IMG/VR virus record: IMGVR_UViG_3300028844_005280
Location: 1 to 44,263 of that record
Direction: 5' to 3' (one strand)
From: a virus
DNA length: 44,263 nt
The position numbers and the translations under genes were made by a program. Within the stretch, counting starts at the first letter, position 1. The number at the start of each line of letters is the position of its first letter. The notes beneath the pieces were generated by a model. It had not been told where the DNA came from, searched no databases, and saw only the letters and a list, made by a program, of their open reading frames with translations. Shown here in pieces: positions 35,999 to 44,263 of the stretch.

Positions 35999-36541
35999 AT
36001 GGTCTTTACTGCTGCTCCTGTTGAACCAACGCAATCCGCTCCTGAAAGGCAGCCAGAAAAAGTATCCTATCAACCACAACCCCAAAGTAAAAAAGAACCC
36101 GTAAGCAGACTGGCCAATGAACTCATCCAGTTGTCTGGCTATGCTGCTCAGTTGATGTTGCAATCTCACCTCGTACATTTGAATTTTGAAGGTGGTAACT
36201 TCTTTGGCGTGCATGAGTTTACCAAGGGACAATATAAAAAACACCAGAAACAATTGGATAGATTCGGAGAGCTGACTCGTTCTCTTGATTTTCTTATGCC
36301 GATGTGTAGCAAAGGTTTGCTTGGTTCTTGTAAAAAGTTTCAACATATTAAAGCATATGAAGGCACTGCCATGCTTATAACTTACTACGAAAACTTAGAG
36401 TGTTTTGGTATGTGTGCGAAAGACGTAGCTAAACTAGCTTCCAAGATGGATGCTTTTGATATTGAAAATTACTGTGGTGAAGTTGTTGAAGATTGTTTCA
36501 CTGCAGCTTGGCAAATTAAAGCCTGCCTAAGATGTAACTAA
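35999..36541 (+). CDS. Dps-like ferritin family protein
   Basis: 180 aa. After a ~33-residue disordered Pro/Gln head, helices match the Dps fold: HLVHLNFEGGNFFGVHEFTK and QLDRFGEL. Compared with E. coli Dps (H51, H63, D67, D78, E82), the spacing places H60, H72, K76, D87 and E91 here. So four of five ferroxidase ligands remain and D67 is Lys. C-terminal half is Cys-rich (11 Cys overall) and unlike Dps. Dps proteins bind DNA and oxidise iron with peroxide. Rare in phages. The Cys-rich end and altered ligand make function uncertain. Confidence 0.72.
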   Translation: MVFTAAPVEPTQSAPERQPEKVSYQPQPQSKKEPVSRLANELIQLSGYAAQLMLQSHLVHLNFEGGNFFGVHEFTKGQYKKHQKQLDRFGELTRSLDFLMPMCSKGLLGSCKKFQHIKAYEGTAMLITYYENLECFGMCAKDVAKLASKMDAFDIENYCGEVVEDCFTAAWQIKACLRCN

Positions 36542-36546
36542 CAAAA

Positions 36547-36568
36547 AAGGAGCCGACTAAGGCTCCTT
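36547..36568. terminator. Bidirectional terminator between convergent genes
   Basis: Stem AAGGAGCC / GGCTCCTT (8 bp), loop GACTAA, with an A-run before and T-rich end after. Serves the Dps-like gene on plus and possibly the glycan operon on minus. Confidence 0.78.
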
Positions 36569-36621
36569 AATACTTCCGTGTAACCGTTTAACTTGCGAGA
36601 CGTACTGTAACTAGGATGGAA

Positions 36622-36642
36622 AGCCCCGTCGACGTTGGGGCT
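36622..36642. terminator. Second intergenic hairpin
   Basis: AGCCCC-9 nt-GGGGCT between the convergent genes; no clear T-run in either direction. May back up termination of the minus-strand operon. Confidence 0.5.
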
Positions 36643-36669
36643 ACCAATAGTTTAACTAGTTATTAGAGA

Positions 36670-37956
36670 TTATTCTTTAATCACAGCCCAAATTAAGTCA
36701 TCATACCTACCTTTAGTTTCACGTACATCAAAGATTCGTACACCTTTTCTGTCTTCTTCTTTTAAGGTTTCGGTTAACAATGTTAAATGATGAACGTTTT
36801 GAATATCTTCAATGATTAATATACCGCCTGGCTTCAGAAGATTAAAGTAATTCGCAACAGTAAACTGTTGAGTGTGCAAAGAGTGTGGGCCATCATCAAT
36901 GATGACATCGTATTTAAATTCACTGAACACTTCGATAGCTGACTTGGTATAGGCATCAGCTAGATAGAATTCATAGCGTTCTGGATCCATGTTATGCCAA
37001 ATTTTATCTGGCACAATGTCTTGAATGTCAACAAGATCAAGATGAAATTCCTTTAAATACTCATGCCAACAAAGCGAAGATCCCCCATGCTGAACACCGA
37101 TCTCAAGTAAACGTCCTTTGCTGTCGCGATACTGATCTAGAAGGTAATGGTAAATGCCCGTGAAATTGTGTAATGTATTTTTGTCAGTGCCTCCTTCACT
37201 TTCAAATCCATGTACATCACAATCTTTTAAGATTTTGACGATAGTTTCACTCGGGGTTTCCCAGGCTGGTGCACTCATTAGCTGTTGCTCATTCAGATAG
37301 TTTCTACTATATATCTTTTTTGAGTAAGGCTGGACATAATGCATAGCAATATCTTTTTTGTTTAGATTTGATTCCCAAAAGTTTTTCTCATGTGGATTGC
37401 CGCTACCAATAAAGAACTCCCGCATAAAACGTAAAGGGTGGTCTAGATATTTCAAGTCGAGACACGTTGCTACATAAGAAGCCTTTGCCCACCAGAAACC
37501 ACCTGAGTAATGTGGGAAATACCCCATGCTTGTGTCACGTTGGTAATTGACTCCTGCAGTTTCATGTCCTTTGATTAAAGCTTTAACTGCTTTCTGCCAT
37601 TGGTGAATACAAAAATATTCCATTAAATGTCGCCAATCTTCTGTATACGGTGTCTTACGTGAAGCTCCCTTGGTATGCATATACAAAACATAAGCGCCCG
37701 GATTTTCACGACAGTATTCATACAATGCTCTTAAGGTATCAGTTTCTTCTTGTTTGTTATCATTTTCTTTGACAACAATATCCAAGTTCTCTCCACCAAA
37801 GAAAGTAGGCATAAGATCAAGATCACCATTAAAACCAATGTGCAAATAATCAATTGCATTAAGTAAATTTGAAACCACCAACGCACCAATCTGAGCTTGG
37901 AACATATCTTCCCAATCTTTTCCTGGATACACATGATAAAAAATAGCTAGCTTCAT
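36670..37956 (-). CDS. Glycosyltransferase-like plus SAM methyltransferase fusion
   Basis: 428 aa. N-terminal half (MKLAIFYHVYPG...; YVLYMHTKGASR; HYSGGFWWAKASY) resembles glycan-related domains of phage and bacterial surface loci. From about 275 a class I methyltransferase begins: GRLLEIGVQHGGSSLCW (SAM site), LVDIQD, DVIIDDGPHSLHTQQF, LKPGGILIIEDIQ. The two parts could modify a sugar on the virion or host surface. Overlaps the next gene by 4 nt. Last gene of the cassette. Confidence 0.75.
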   Translation of the reverse strand: MKLAIFYHVYPGKDWEDMFQAQIGALVVSNLLNAIDYLHIGFNGDLDLMPTFFGGENLDIVVKENDNKQEETDTLRALYEYCRENPGAYVLYMHTKGASRKTPYTEDWRHLMEYFCIHQWQKAVKALIKGHETAGVNYQRDTSMGYFPHYSGGFWWAKASYVATCLDLKYLDHPLRFMREFFIGSGNPHEKNFWESNLNKKDIAMHYVQPYSKKIYSRNYLNEQQLMSAPAWETPSETIVKILKDCDVHGFESEGGTDKNTLHNFTGIYHYLLDQYRDSKGRLLEIGVQHGGSSLCWHEYLKEFHLDLVDIQDIVPDKIWHNMDPERYEFYLADAYTKSAIEVFSEFKYDVIIDDGPHSLHTQQFTVANYFNLLKPGGILIIEDIQNVHHLTLLTETLKEEDRKGVRIFDVRETKGRYDDLIWAVIKE

Positions 37957-39182
37957 TGGTGATCCTCAAGCTGATCAATATAAATAGAAGGGAGCATCAC
38001 AATGATGCGACCCTTGTAACCATCGTTTCGTAATGATTGAGTGATATAACCAGCAAAGTTATGGGCAAGTATGACGATATTCTCTGGCTCATCAGCTAAA
38101 AAGAACTCGCGTGTCTGTACTTTCATTCCAGTGCCAGGAATAAACTTTCCTTGCTTAGCAAACGTATCATCAACTACATACGAATTTTCACGCAACGAGC
38201 CATATGTTTTTAAAGCATTTAGATAAACACAACCCTTGGCAGCTGCACCAAAGAAAACAGTCTTACCTTCTAATTTAGTTAAGAAGAGATAGTCCTCCAT
38301 CATCTTTTGGATACAGAGCCCGTAGAAATCTTTGTAATTAAATGCTTCTTCTTCTTTGATAAACTTCTCAGCAGCTTTTGTATTGCCATAGATATCTTTA
38401 TTGGTTACCCAAAGACGCATTGATCCACCATGGATATCTACTTCTTCAGCGTGATAAATATTTAACCCATATTGGGAGAATAATTTTTTTAAGGGTTTTA
38501 CTAACCAGTAGTAATAATGCTCGTGGTAGAACTGATCAAACTGTAGAGTCTGAATAGTACGTAAGGTATAAGGGAACTCAAGAATCCAGGTGCCATCTAG
38601 CTTTTCGGCAATGCCCTCCACAAATTTTTCTGCATCAGGTGTATGCTGGAAAGCATTTGTAGTGAAGATTAGATTTGCTTTTGGCACCTCTGTATCTTTA
38701 CTAAAGTAATCATTAACAAAATTAATTCCACTGCTTTCATTCATTGGACGGAAAGTCTTGCAAGCATCTACGTTATATAGATTTAACTTGTCGTCCGATT
38801 GTGATTGCAATGCACGAAGCAAAGTACCATCGTTACCGCCAATGTCTAAGATTGTGTCGTGCTTTAGATGTTTTACTTTATGCCATAGAAGACGACAATG
38901 ATTTATGTAGGGTGAACTAATGCCGCTGAAGTAAAGGTAGTTACCATATAGCTCATCGCTAGGTACCTCATGATTCAATTTGATTTCTAAATCATCAGTA
39001 ATTGTTGCGCAAAGAGGATACTTCTTAGCAGCAAGAGCAGCAGCAGACCCAAGGCAAAGGTTATTTACCAAGGGTTGCAGCCCTAAATTTAGTAAGATCT
39101 TTTCACCAACGGCTTTTTTCTCTTCGCTCTGGGTCAAACTTCCAGTAGTCAAGTCCAACGGGTTGATTGAAAGGTCTGACAT
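37953..39182 (-). CDS. Sugar C-methyltransferase-type SAM methyltransferase
   Basis: About 409 aa from ATG at 39182; two earlier ATGs (39194, 39206) are possible. LGLQPLVNNL at the N-terminus, SAM site TILDIGGNDGTLLRAL, QFDQFYHEHYYYW, VDIHGGSMRLWV and GAAAKGCVYLNAL match the TylC3-like deoxysugar C-methyltransferase family (Methyltransf_13/23/14 order). The CxxC zinc part at the N-terminus seems missing or shortened. The start overlaps the upstream GT gene by ~80 nt, longer than usual. Confidence 0.78.
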   Translation of the reverse strand: MSDLSINPLDLTTGSLTQSEEKKAVGEKILLNLGLQPLVNNLCLGSAAALAAKKYPLCATITDDLEIKLNHEVPSDELYGNYLYFSGISSPYINHCRLLWHKVKHLKHDTILDIGGNDGTLLRALQSQSDDKLNLYNVDACKTFRPMNESSGINFVNDYFSKDTEVPKANLIFTTNAFQHTPDAEKFVEGIAEKLDGTWILEFPYTLRTIQTLQFDQFYHEHYYYWLVKPLKKLFSQYGLNIYHAEEVDIHGGSMRLWVTNKDIYGNTKAAEKFIKEEEAFNYKDFYGLCIQKMMEDYLFLTKLEGKTVFFGAAAKGCVYLNALKTYGSLRENSYVVDDTFAKQGKFIPGTGMKVQTREFFLADEPENIVILAHNFAGYITQSLRNDGYKGRIIVMLPSIYIDQLEDHQ

Positions 39183-39834
39183 AGATTTCTTCATTGGGTT
39201 TACCACCCCATTTATTTACATAGTAGCTGAAATTCTGTTGAAAAGTAAATTGATTTCGCTTCTTAAATTCTTCTGAGCTATTTAATGTGCTAGATCGCTC
39301 ATGTTCAGCGTCAAGCTGAACGGTTGGTACTTGGATATTAGCAACTTGGATGCGTCGTTTGTAGTCATTGTCCTCAAAATAACCAGGGAAAAAGTTTTCG
39401 TCTAGGTATCCTACTGCTCTGATTAATTTTTTAGTGAAAAGAAAGCCGCACATTGAGTCACCACCTGTGCCAAGGAACGCACCATTCTGTAAAGACGGCA
39501 ATTTTTCTAGTACTTTTTTGTACTGTCCAGGTGCTGCCCACCAGTCAAAACCAGTTACTAACCAGTGTGCACAATCAGTATTGTCACGTATAATTTGGTT
39601 TACTGCACCAGGGTAACCAGAATTCTGGTTGTTAGAAACGATTACAATCTCATCGATATTCTCTGGATGGTTATTGCAGATCTCATCAATAGCCTTGTCA
39701 ACACTAGGATCTTTACCTTCTGAATTGTCCAGGATGTAGTAACGCTTCAACGGAACGTCAATTGTTTTGATATGGCGCAGCAACTTCTCGCCTTGAACCA
39801 TAACGGGGACTGCAATTAGTTCTATTTTTTTCAT
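39103..39834 (-). CDS. Family 2-type glycosyltransferase
   Basis: 243 aa from ATG at 39834. MKKIELIAVPVMVQGEKLLR..., then RYYILDNSEG (nucleotide-sugar strand), NQNSGYPGAVNQIIRD, VTGFDWWAAPGQ (in place of DxD), GGDSMCGFLFTKKLIRAVGY, FFPGYFEDNDYKRRIQ. The ED-xD late motif is typical of rhamnosyl-like GT2 enzymes. First gene of the three-gene cassette. Acts on a host or virion glycan. Confidence 0.82.
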   Translation of the reverse strand: MKKIELIAVPVMVQGEKLLRHIKTIDVPLKRYYILDNSEGKDPSVDKAIDEICNNHPENIDEIVIVSNNQNSGYPGAVNQIIRDNTDCAHWLVTGFDWWAAPGQYKKVLEKLPSLQNGAFLGTGGDSMCGFLFTKKLIRAVGYLDENFFPGYFEDNDYKRRIQVANIQVPTVQLDAEHERSSTLNSSEEFKKRNQFTFQQNFSYYVNKWGGKPNEEIYVRPFNQPVGLDYWKFDPERREKSRW

Positions 39835-39872
39835 TTTTTTGTGTATACTTAAATCAATATACACATCTATTG
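39835..39872. promoter_or_regulatory. Divergent promoter gap with inverted repeat
   Basis: TGTGTATA (39840-39847) / TATACACA (39858-39865), 8-bp perfect arms with 10-bp spacing, placed between the GT2 start and the nuclease start. Looks like a dimeric operator. Confidence 0.55.
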
Positions 39873-40721
39873 ATGGAAATTGATACTCCTTTACCAAGTC
39901 CTTACGAAATTTATCAATCTAACCCTGAGGTCTACGACCAAGTAAACGACAAGGACGCAAGGATTGTTTTAAATGGCAAGCGTCACTACCATAATCCCTT
40001 TGGTACAAAGCCAACTCCATCAGTAACCACCATTATTTCAGAGACCGCATCCGAAGCCAATAAGAAAAAATTGGAGATGTGGTCTAAGAATAATCCTGGT
40101 GTCAAAGAAGCTGCAGCAGAACGTGGTACTGCGATACATAGCTGTATGGAGATGTACCTGAAGAAAGAAGAAGTGAATGTTCCTCCTGAGTATTCAGATT
40201 TTTGGACAGGTATGGAGCCAATGCTCGACCAGTTCGAGGAAGTGATCTGGGCCGAAACACCCTTGTACGACTATCATCAATACTGTTTATCTTCAGATAA
40301 AGTGGGACGTGTTTGGGGTAGGAACGAACTTGGACATTCATGGGTGGGATCGCCTGATATCATTGGCGTTGCCAATGGGAAACTAACCCTAGCAGACCTG
40401 AAGACCAGTGCCAAACCTTATTGCAGATGGTGGCCTAAAGATTTAGAAAAAGGTTCGATTGAATGGCGTAACCGTCTAGGTGGCTACATGAAATTTAATA
40501 AGTGTTGCCTCCAGCTTGGTGCTTATGCTTTGGGAATTGAACAGACACTAAACATGAAAGTTCAACAAGCAGCGATCCTTGTCTCTACACCAGAAGGTAC
40601 ACAGTTATTTAAGATCACACGCAACCACCTGAACTCTGCACAAGACAAGTGGCTCAAAGTAGTAAATGAATACTACTCTGATCCTGCTCGTGAGGAAATG
40701 TACGACCCTAGTTTGATTTAA
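39873..40721 (+). CDS. PD-(D/E)XK nuclease
   Basis: 282 aa from ATG 39873. Motifs: AAERGTAIHSCMEMYL (H of motif I), WVGSPDIIGVANGKLTLADL and DLKTSAKPY (PD...DxKT, catalytic), then KCCLQLGAYALGIEQ (Q..Y). This order is that of RecB/Cas4-type and phage exonucleases. It may process DNA ends in recombination or host DNA breakdown. Divergent from the glycan cassette and convergent with 40723-41388. Confidence 0.82.
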   Translation: MEIDTPLPSPYEIYQSNPEVYDQVNDKDARIVLNGKRHYHNPFGTKPTPSVTTIISETASEANKKKLEMWSKNNPGVKEAAAERGTAIHSCMEMYLKKEEVNVPPEYSDFWTGMEPMLDQFEEVIWAETPLYDYHQYCLSSDKVGRVWGRNELGHSWVGSPDIIGVANGKLTLADLKTSAKPYCRWWPKDLEKGSIEWRNRLGGYMKFNKCCLQLGAYALGIEQTLNMKVQQAAILVSTPEGTQLFKITRNHLNSAQDKWLKVVNEYYSDPAREEMYDPSLI

Positions 40722-40722
40722 A

Positions 40723-41388
40723 TCACATCATGCCAATGATGTTTTTAAATCCAGCAGGGCCTCGGTCTGCATGGCTTGTTATGTTTGCTACGTTAATGTT
40801 TCCAGATTTCAATTCGTTGTACATATCAGTGGCTTGGTACTGAGGGTTCTCTTCTAAGAACTTCAGAATTTCAGAATCCGAATAGCCTCTTTCCCTTGCT
40901 TGTTGGTAGGGTTTATGACCAAATAGAGGACCAGCGCCATACCTGCCAGCTAGTTGTGCCAGACTTTCTCTTTGGGCTCCACCACTTAAATTACCAATGC
41001 CAGCAGTTTTTTTATCGTAAGCATCACGGTTCTGTTGTGCCATCTGCTCGTAGTCATTGAGCAAACGTTGCCTACGCTCGGCATCGTATGGATCAAAACG
41101 AGGATTTGCTCTATCTCGTTCGGCTTCACGATCCATTGGGTCACCAATGGTCTCATTCAAATAAGCAAGATCACTTCTAATACTCTCTTGATTTTTTCTA
41201 ATGAGCGCATCTCTTCTGGACTCATTGTTGGATTGATTTAAAATATCATCGACTCGACTTCTTGAGCCTGCAAGGATCTCATTGATATAATCCTTGTCAA
41301 AAGAACCTTTAATTCCGTACTCTCTTCCAGGAGAAGTGGAAGTTGCTCCTACCATTCCTGCTCCTGGCATTGGTTGTCCTACTACCAT
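40723..41388 (-). CDS. Virion-type protein, paralogue of 7342-8070
   Basis: 221 aa. A charged N-terminal helical part with many Arg/Asp/Asn, then residues ~145-215 (LAQLAGRYGAGPLFGHKPYQ, RGYSDSEILKFLEENPQ, MYNELKSGNINV) match the N-terminus of the 7342 product. Located away from the virion operon. Suggests a duplicated domain used in two virion or DNA-associated proteins. Confidence 0.65.
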   Translation of the reverse strand: MVVGQPMPGAGMVGATSTSPGREYGIKGSFDKDYINEILAGSRSRVDDILNQSNNESRRDALIRKNQESIRSDLAYLNETIGDPMDREAERDRANPRFDPYDAERRQRLLNDYEQMAQQNRDAYDKKTAGIGNLSGGAQRESLAQLAGRYGAGPLFGHKPYQQARERGYSDSEILKFLEENPQYQATDMYNELKSGNINVANITSHADRGPAGFKNIIGMM

Positions 41389-41428
41389 TCTCTGTACCGT
41401 CTGGTCTTTTCATTCTATTCCAAATAAA

Positions 41429-41475
41429 CTCCTAATTTTTTCCAAATTAGGAGGAAGTAGGTTTGATGAACTTCC
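41429..41475 (+). other. Double hairpin before the primase operon
   Basis: CTCCTAATTT-TTTCC-AAATTAGGAG (41429-41453), a 10-bp perfect stem, then GGAAGT-11 nt-ACTTCC (41453-41475). The 121-bp gap is otherwise without a gene. The first may end transcription of the minus gene or act in the leader. Confidence 0.55.
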
Positions 41476-41509
41476 TATAGGATAAGTAAACAAACAAACC
41501 AAAGATCCC

Positions 41510-41683
41510 GTGGACATTCATATTTGTTCGGGGCAGTGGGTAGCAGCTATCTCGCATGCCATGACCAATGGCATGGATGGTGATTGCTTTGTACTACCTT
41601 CCTGTGCTCATTTACATGCTTATGAAATTGCAAAAAAACAAGACACAACTCAAAAAAGGTTTAAAGTAAGGATCGACTTATGA
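41510..41683 (+). CDS. Small protein coupled to primase-helicase (57 aa)
   Basis: GTG start at 41510, no upstream start before the in-frame stop. MDIHICSGQWVAAISHAMTN, then GDCFVLPSCAHLHAYEIAKK and a basic end. Cys/His present (C6, C26, C32, H34, H36). Its TGA overlaps the ATG of the primase (ATGA), so the two are coupled. Possibly a helper of replication. Confidence 0.62.
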   Translation: MDIHICSGQWVAAISHAMTNGMDGDCFVLPSCAHLHAYEIAKKQDTTQKRFKVRIDL

Positions 41684-44250
41684 GCAACATGACGGAAAAA
41701 ATAGTACAACCCGGTGAAATAAATCTTGACTTAATCCCTGTTGACTGGCCCTTGACACCGGTCGGCAGTAACAAAAACCCATACCTGACTGGGTGGCAAA
41801 ACAAGCCACAAACAAAAGAAGAGATACAACTTGAAATAGAAAAGGGCGATTGTAAAGCAATCGGTCTGATCTCTGGACCTTGTTACAACCAGCCCTATGG
41901 TTTTGTTTGGGTTGATGTTGATGGTCCAACCGTTTATAAAACTATTGAGGAAGAGTCGGAATTAACAGTTGAAGAAGCTTTACCCAAAACACTGACCATC
42001 CTTTCAGGTCGTGAAGGCCGTGAAAGAAAACTTTATAAACTATCAAAAGAAAATTGGAAGTACTTCCTACGAAATAAGTATGCATGGCACGCCGATGGTG
42101 CCGGTGAGAAGTTAGAGATTCTTTGGAAGCGACACCAAGGAGTTCTGATGGGGGTGCATCCAAAGACTGAGGGCTACCACACAAAAACAGGTGAAGGTTT
42201 TGAACGCATCGATTGCTTACCTGAGTTGCCACAGTGGGTTCTTCGTAAGATTAAATTAAAGAATATTAAACAGGGTGCACCTAATGAAGAAAACATCCGA
42301 ACCTTTGGTGGAAACTTTGCTTTCACGGCAAACATTGGACTAGAGCGCACCATCCAGGAAGCGACTGAAGCAATGTGGGCTTTGCCTTCAGAAGCTACAG
42401 ATGACTACGACGTCTGGATAACAATTGGACAATCACTTCATTCAGTTGATGACTCACTTTTAGACCAATGGGACGAGTGGTCCAAACAATCGGACAAGTA
42501 TAAGGAAGGCGAGTGCCAACGACGCTGGAAATCATTCAGTAGAAATGGTGGCATTGGACCTGGTACTCTCTTTCATCACGCTAAAGAAGCCGGTTGGTCT
42601 CCTAATCAAGAGTACTTGGTTAATAACGTCGGTGATGAACAGCTAGAAATGGCTGAAAAAGACTTGGAAAATCTAATCGAAAACATGGGCAATCTACTCT
42701 TCAACCCTACTGAAACACCTAGGCAAACACGTGTTGAGCGTATCGAGCCACCAGGTAAGGAGAAGAAAAGCACCAAGAACATGTCCAGTGATCATGTGGC
42801 ACATGCATTGTTAAGAATGTATGAGGGCAACTTGCTATTTGATCCCGCCAGTAACTCATTCCTTAAGTACGACCATGACAGATCTACTCCAGGACTATGG
42901 GTGAGCCTAGATAAAAGCAAGATGATGAGCGAAATCTGGAGCAAATGTGTTGAGCTGAAAAGCTCCTGTCTGCCCAACGGTTTCGATAATGCCTTTGTTA
43001 AGCAGATGTATGAGAACCTCTCATTCCTTCTGGAAGATAATGACTGGGAGCAGGACGTAAACCAAATCCTATTTCAAAATGGGGTCTTTGATCTGACAAC
43101 TCGCGAACTTTCCGAGCCAAAAAGGGAACAAAAAATTACGCACGCTTTGAGTTTCCAATACGATCCATCAAATACTTGCGATCAAATTAAGAACTGGTTA
43201 AGTTTTACACAGTTCGGTGATGAAGATCGAGTCCAATTACTACGTGCCTGGATGCGTGCAGTCCTCACCTGCTCTGGTCACATCCAAAAATTCATGGAGG
43301 TAGTTGGCCCAGGTAAGTCAGGTAAGTCTTCCTTCATGAAACTATGCACTGCATTGGTTGGCCGGGAGAGTGCTGCAGTATCTAACCTCGAACGTTTAGA
43401 AAAGAATCGGTTTGGATTATCTGGTATTGCAGGTAAGAAACTACTGCTCTTCAATGATGTCGAGCGGTATGCAGGTAATGTAACCCAACTAAAAGCTATT
43501 ACTGGTGGTGATGAAGTCCTAGCCGAACACAAGTTCGGCGGTAGTGAAAACTTTATCTTCAAAGGTTTATGCATGATCTCTGCCAACGAGCAGATTGCTA
43601 CAACAGATGCAACGTCTGGTCTGGCTCGTCGTCGCTTAACAGTTCCTTTCGATCGTGTCTTCCGTGGCTCCGCTAAAGAGCAAACTACATTAGTCGAAGT
43701 CCTGCAGAACGGTCACATCGTAGGTAAATTTGCAAAAGAACTTCCAGGTTTGGTCAACTGGCTGCTTGAGATGAGCACAGAAGAAATGGAGTCCTACCTC
43801 TTAGAGACTAACGAGCGAGTCAAATACTTCAAAGAACATTCTGTTAAGCAACTCACAAGAGCTAACCCCATCATCGACTGGTTAAACCAAAATATTATTT
43901 TTGTGCCGCAAAACAAAGTCATGATCGGTGACGCGAAACCAGCAGGGAAAGACTCGCTTACGTTCTACGCAAACGCTGATCGCAAACTGTACGCAAACTA
44001 CTGTGAATTCTCTAGGAATAACAACGTAGGTGCCCAGTCTCGCTCACGTTTTGAGGCCAACCTAATTGACATCCTGCAGAACCAGCTCAACGTGAATGTT
44101 TCAAAGACCAATAACAGAACTGTCTCTCTGTTTAATGTCAAAATCAGACAATTTGACGTTGATAATTATTATCCTTCGATCGTTGAATTGTCCCTTAACC
44201 CTGATTCATATGTCGAAATATACGGTAAGATTCAAGTTAAGCATCACTAA
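41680..44250 (+). CDS. Prim-pol / SF3 primase-helicase (D5-like)
   Basis: 856 aa. N-terminal prim-pol-like domain: GFVWVDVDGP (D79, D81) and LKLEILW-like segment (EKLEILWKRHQGVLMGVHPK). A PriCT-2 type region follows (YDVWITIGQSLHSVDDSLLD near 245). From about 380 a D5 N-type segment, then an SF3 helicase: GPGKSGKSS near 543 (Walker A), LLLFNDVE near 588 (Walker B), MISANEQI (sensor) and LARRRLTVPFDR. It primes and unwinds for the family A polymerase. A start-like ATGGATG at 44253 may open the next gene beyond the window. Confidence 0.9.
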   Translation: MSNMTEKIVQPGEINLDLIPVDWPLTPVGSNKNPYLTGWQNKPQTKEEIQLEIEKGDCKAIGLISGPCYNQPYGFVWVDVDGPTVYKTIEEESELTVEEALPKTLTILSGREGRERKLYKLSKENWKYFLRNKYAWHADGAGEKLEILWKRHQGVLMGVHPKTEGYHTKTGEGFERIDCLPELPQWVLRKIKLKNIKQGAPNEENIRTFGGNFAFTANIGLERTIQEATEAMWALPSEATDDYDVWITIGQSLHSVDDSLLDQWDEWSKQSDKYKEGECQRRWKSFSRNGGIGPGTLFHHAKEAGWSPNQEYLVNNVGDEQLEMAEKDLENLIENMGNLLFNPTETPRQTRVERIEPPGKEKKSTKNMSSDHVAHALLRMYEGNLLFDPASNSFLKYDHDRSTPGLWVSLDKSKMMSEIWSKCVELKSSCLPNGFDNAFVKQMYENLSFLLEDNDWEQDVNQILFQNGVFDLTTRELSEPKREQKITHALSFQYDPSNTCDQIKNWLSFTQFGDEDRVQLLRAWMRAVLTCSGHIQKFMEVVGPGKSGKSSFMKLCTALVGRESAAVSNLERLEKNRFGLSGIAGKKLLLFNDVERYAGNVTQLKAITGGDEVLAEHKFGGSENFIFKGLCMISANEQIATTDATSGLARRRLTVPFDRVFRGSAKEQTTLVEVLQNGHIVGKFAKELPGLVNWLLEMSTEEMESYLLETNERVKYFKEHSVKQLTRANPIIDWLNQNIIFVPQNKVMIGDAKPAGKDSLTFYANADRKLYANYCEFSRNNNVGAQSRSRFEANLIDILQNQLNVNVSKTNNRTVSLFNVKIRQFDVDNYYPSIVELSLNPDSYVEIYGKIQVKHH

Positions 44251-44263
44251 GTATGGATGAAGG

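Noticed and set aside
36569-36669. tRNA or small RNA gene between the convergent genes
   Set aside because: The stretch has hairpins but no cloverleaf or T-loop of tRNA form; a terminator region explains it.
41444-41475. GGAAGTAGG, the core word of the glutamine (glnA) riboswitch
   Set aside because: The paired GUUCA part and the GAAGGAACG end are missing; the bases instead form two simple hairpins.
1-44263. CRISPR array, integrase, transposase or IS element
   Set aside because: No spaced direct repeats, no recombinase motif and no terminal inverted repeats with a transposase frame were seen.

Overview
The window is a stretch of a double-stranded DNA tailed-phage genome. The clearest markers are a portal protein (cut by the left edge), a large terminase subunit, a T7-type family A DNA polymerase with its own 3'-5' exonuclease, a prim-pol/SF3 primase-helicase, a two-OB-fold SSB, ThyX, a PD-(D/E)XK nuclease and HNH endonucleases. 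A DUF4278-like protein, an AbrB-like small regulator, moderate GC and weak use of Shine-Dalgarno sites suggest a cyanobacterial host. That host call is an inference.

Layout. Bases 1-15665 are a packed minus-strand virion and packaging operon: portal, many very small basic or Gly/Gln-rich proteins, an HEAAH putative metallopeptidase, TerL, then large Ala/Gly-rich proteins that look like internal virion components. Stops and starts often overlap by 1-8 nt. Bases 15666-16570 form a control region with a palindromic operator, one small gene, a strong terminator, a purine-rich non-coding stretch with nested inverted repeats, and a Fur-box-like palindrome. Bases 16571-34238 are the plus-strand early and replication region: dozens of tiny genes, then SSB, HNH, tRNA, ThyX, an NrdR-like zinc protein, a gp88-like protein, HNH, DNA polymerase, a SWIM protein and a Gp157-like protein. 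Bases 34212-41388 are an accessory block on both strands: fibre-like protein, a Dps-like ferritin, a three-gene glycan cassette (GT2, C-methyltransferase, glycosyltransferase-methyltransferase fusion), a nuclease, and a paralogue of a virion protein. Bases 41510-44250 hold a small gene start-stop coupled to the primase-helicase.

The most unusual content is in the gaps between early genes. From 16757 to 19033 seven elements overlap or abut the upstream gene's stop codon and fold as a tRNA-like minihelix. Each has a 5-bp closing stem that covaries between copies, a T-arm of about 7 bp with a tRNA-type 7-nt T-loop, a conserved A after the closing stem, and then a second covarying hairpin. From 19563 to 29974 a second repeated motif takes over the gaps (closing stem, small hairpin, TAAGT/TAAAT-like single strand), and a branched RNA precedes the SSB gene. 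A real tRNA at 24594 also contains the stop codon of the gene before it. Together these suggest an RNA-structure punctuation system along the early transcripts. The function (processing, stabilisation or regulation) is inference.

Other points: a phage Dps-like protein keeping four of five ferroxidase ligands, in the same genome as a Fur-like site; a gene broken by a 22-bp tandem duplication; a possible frameshift-joined gene pair at 6816-6925; and many genes of 36-59 codons that a simple length cutoff would miss.
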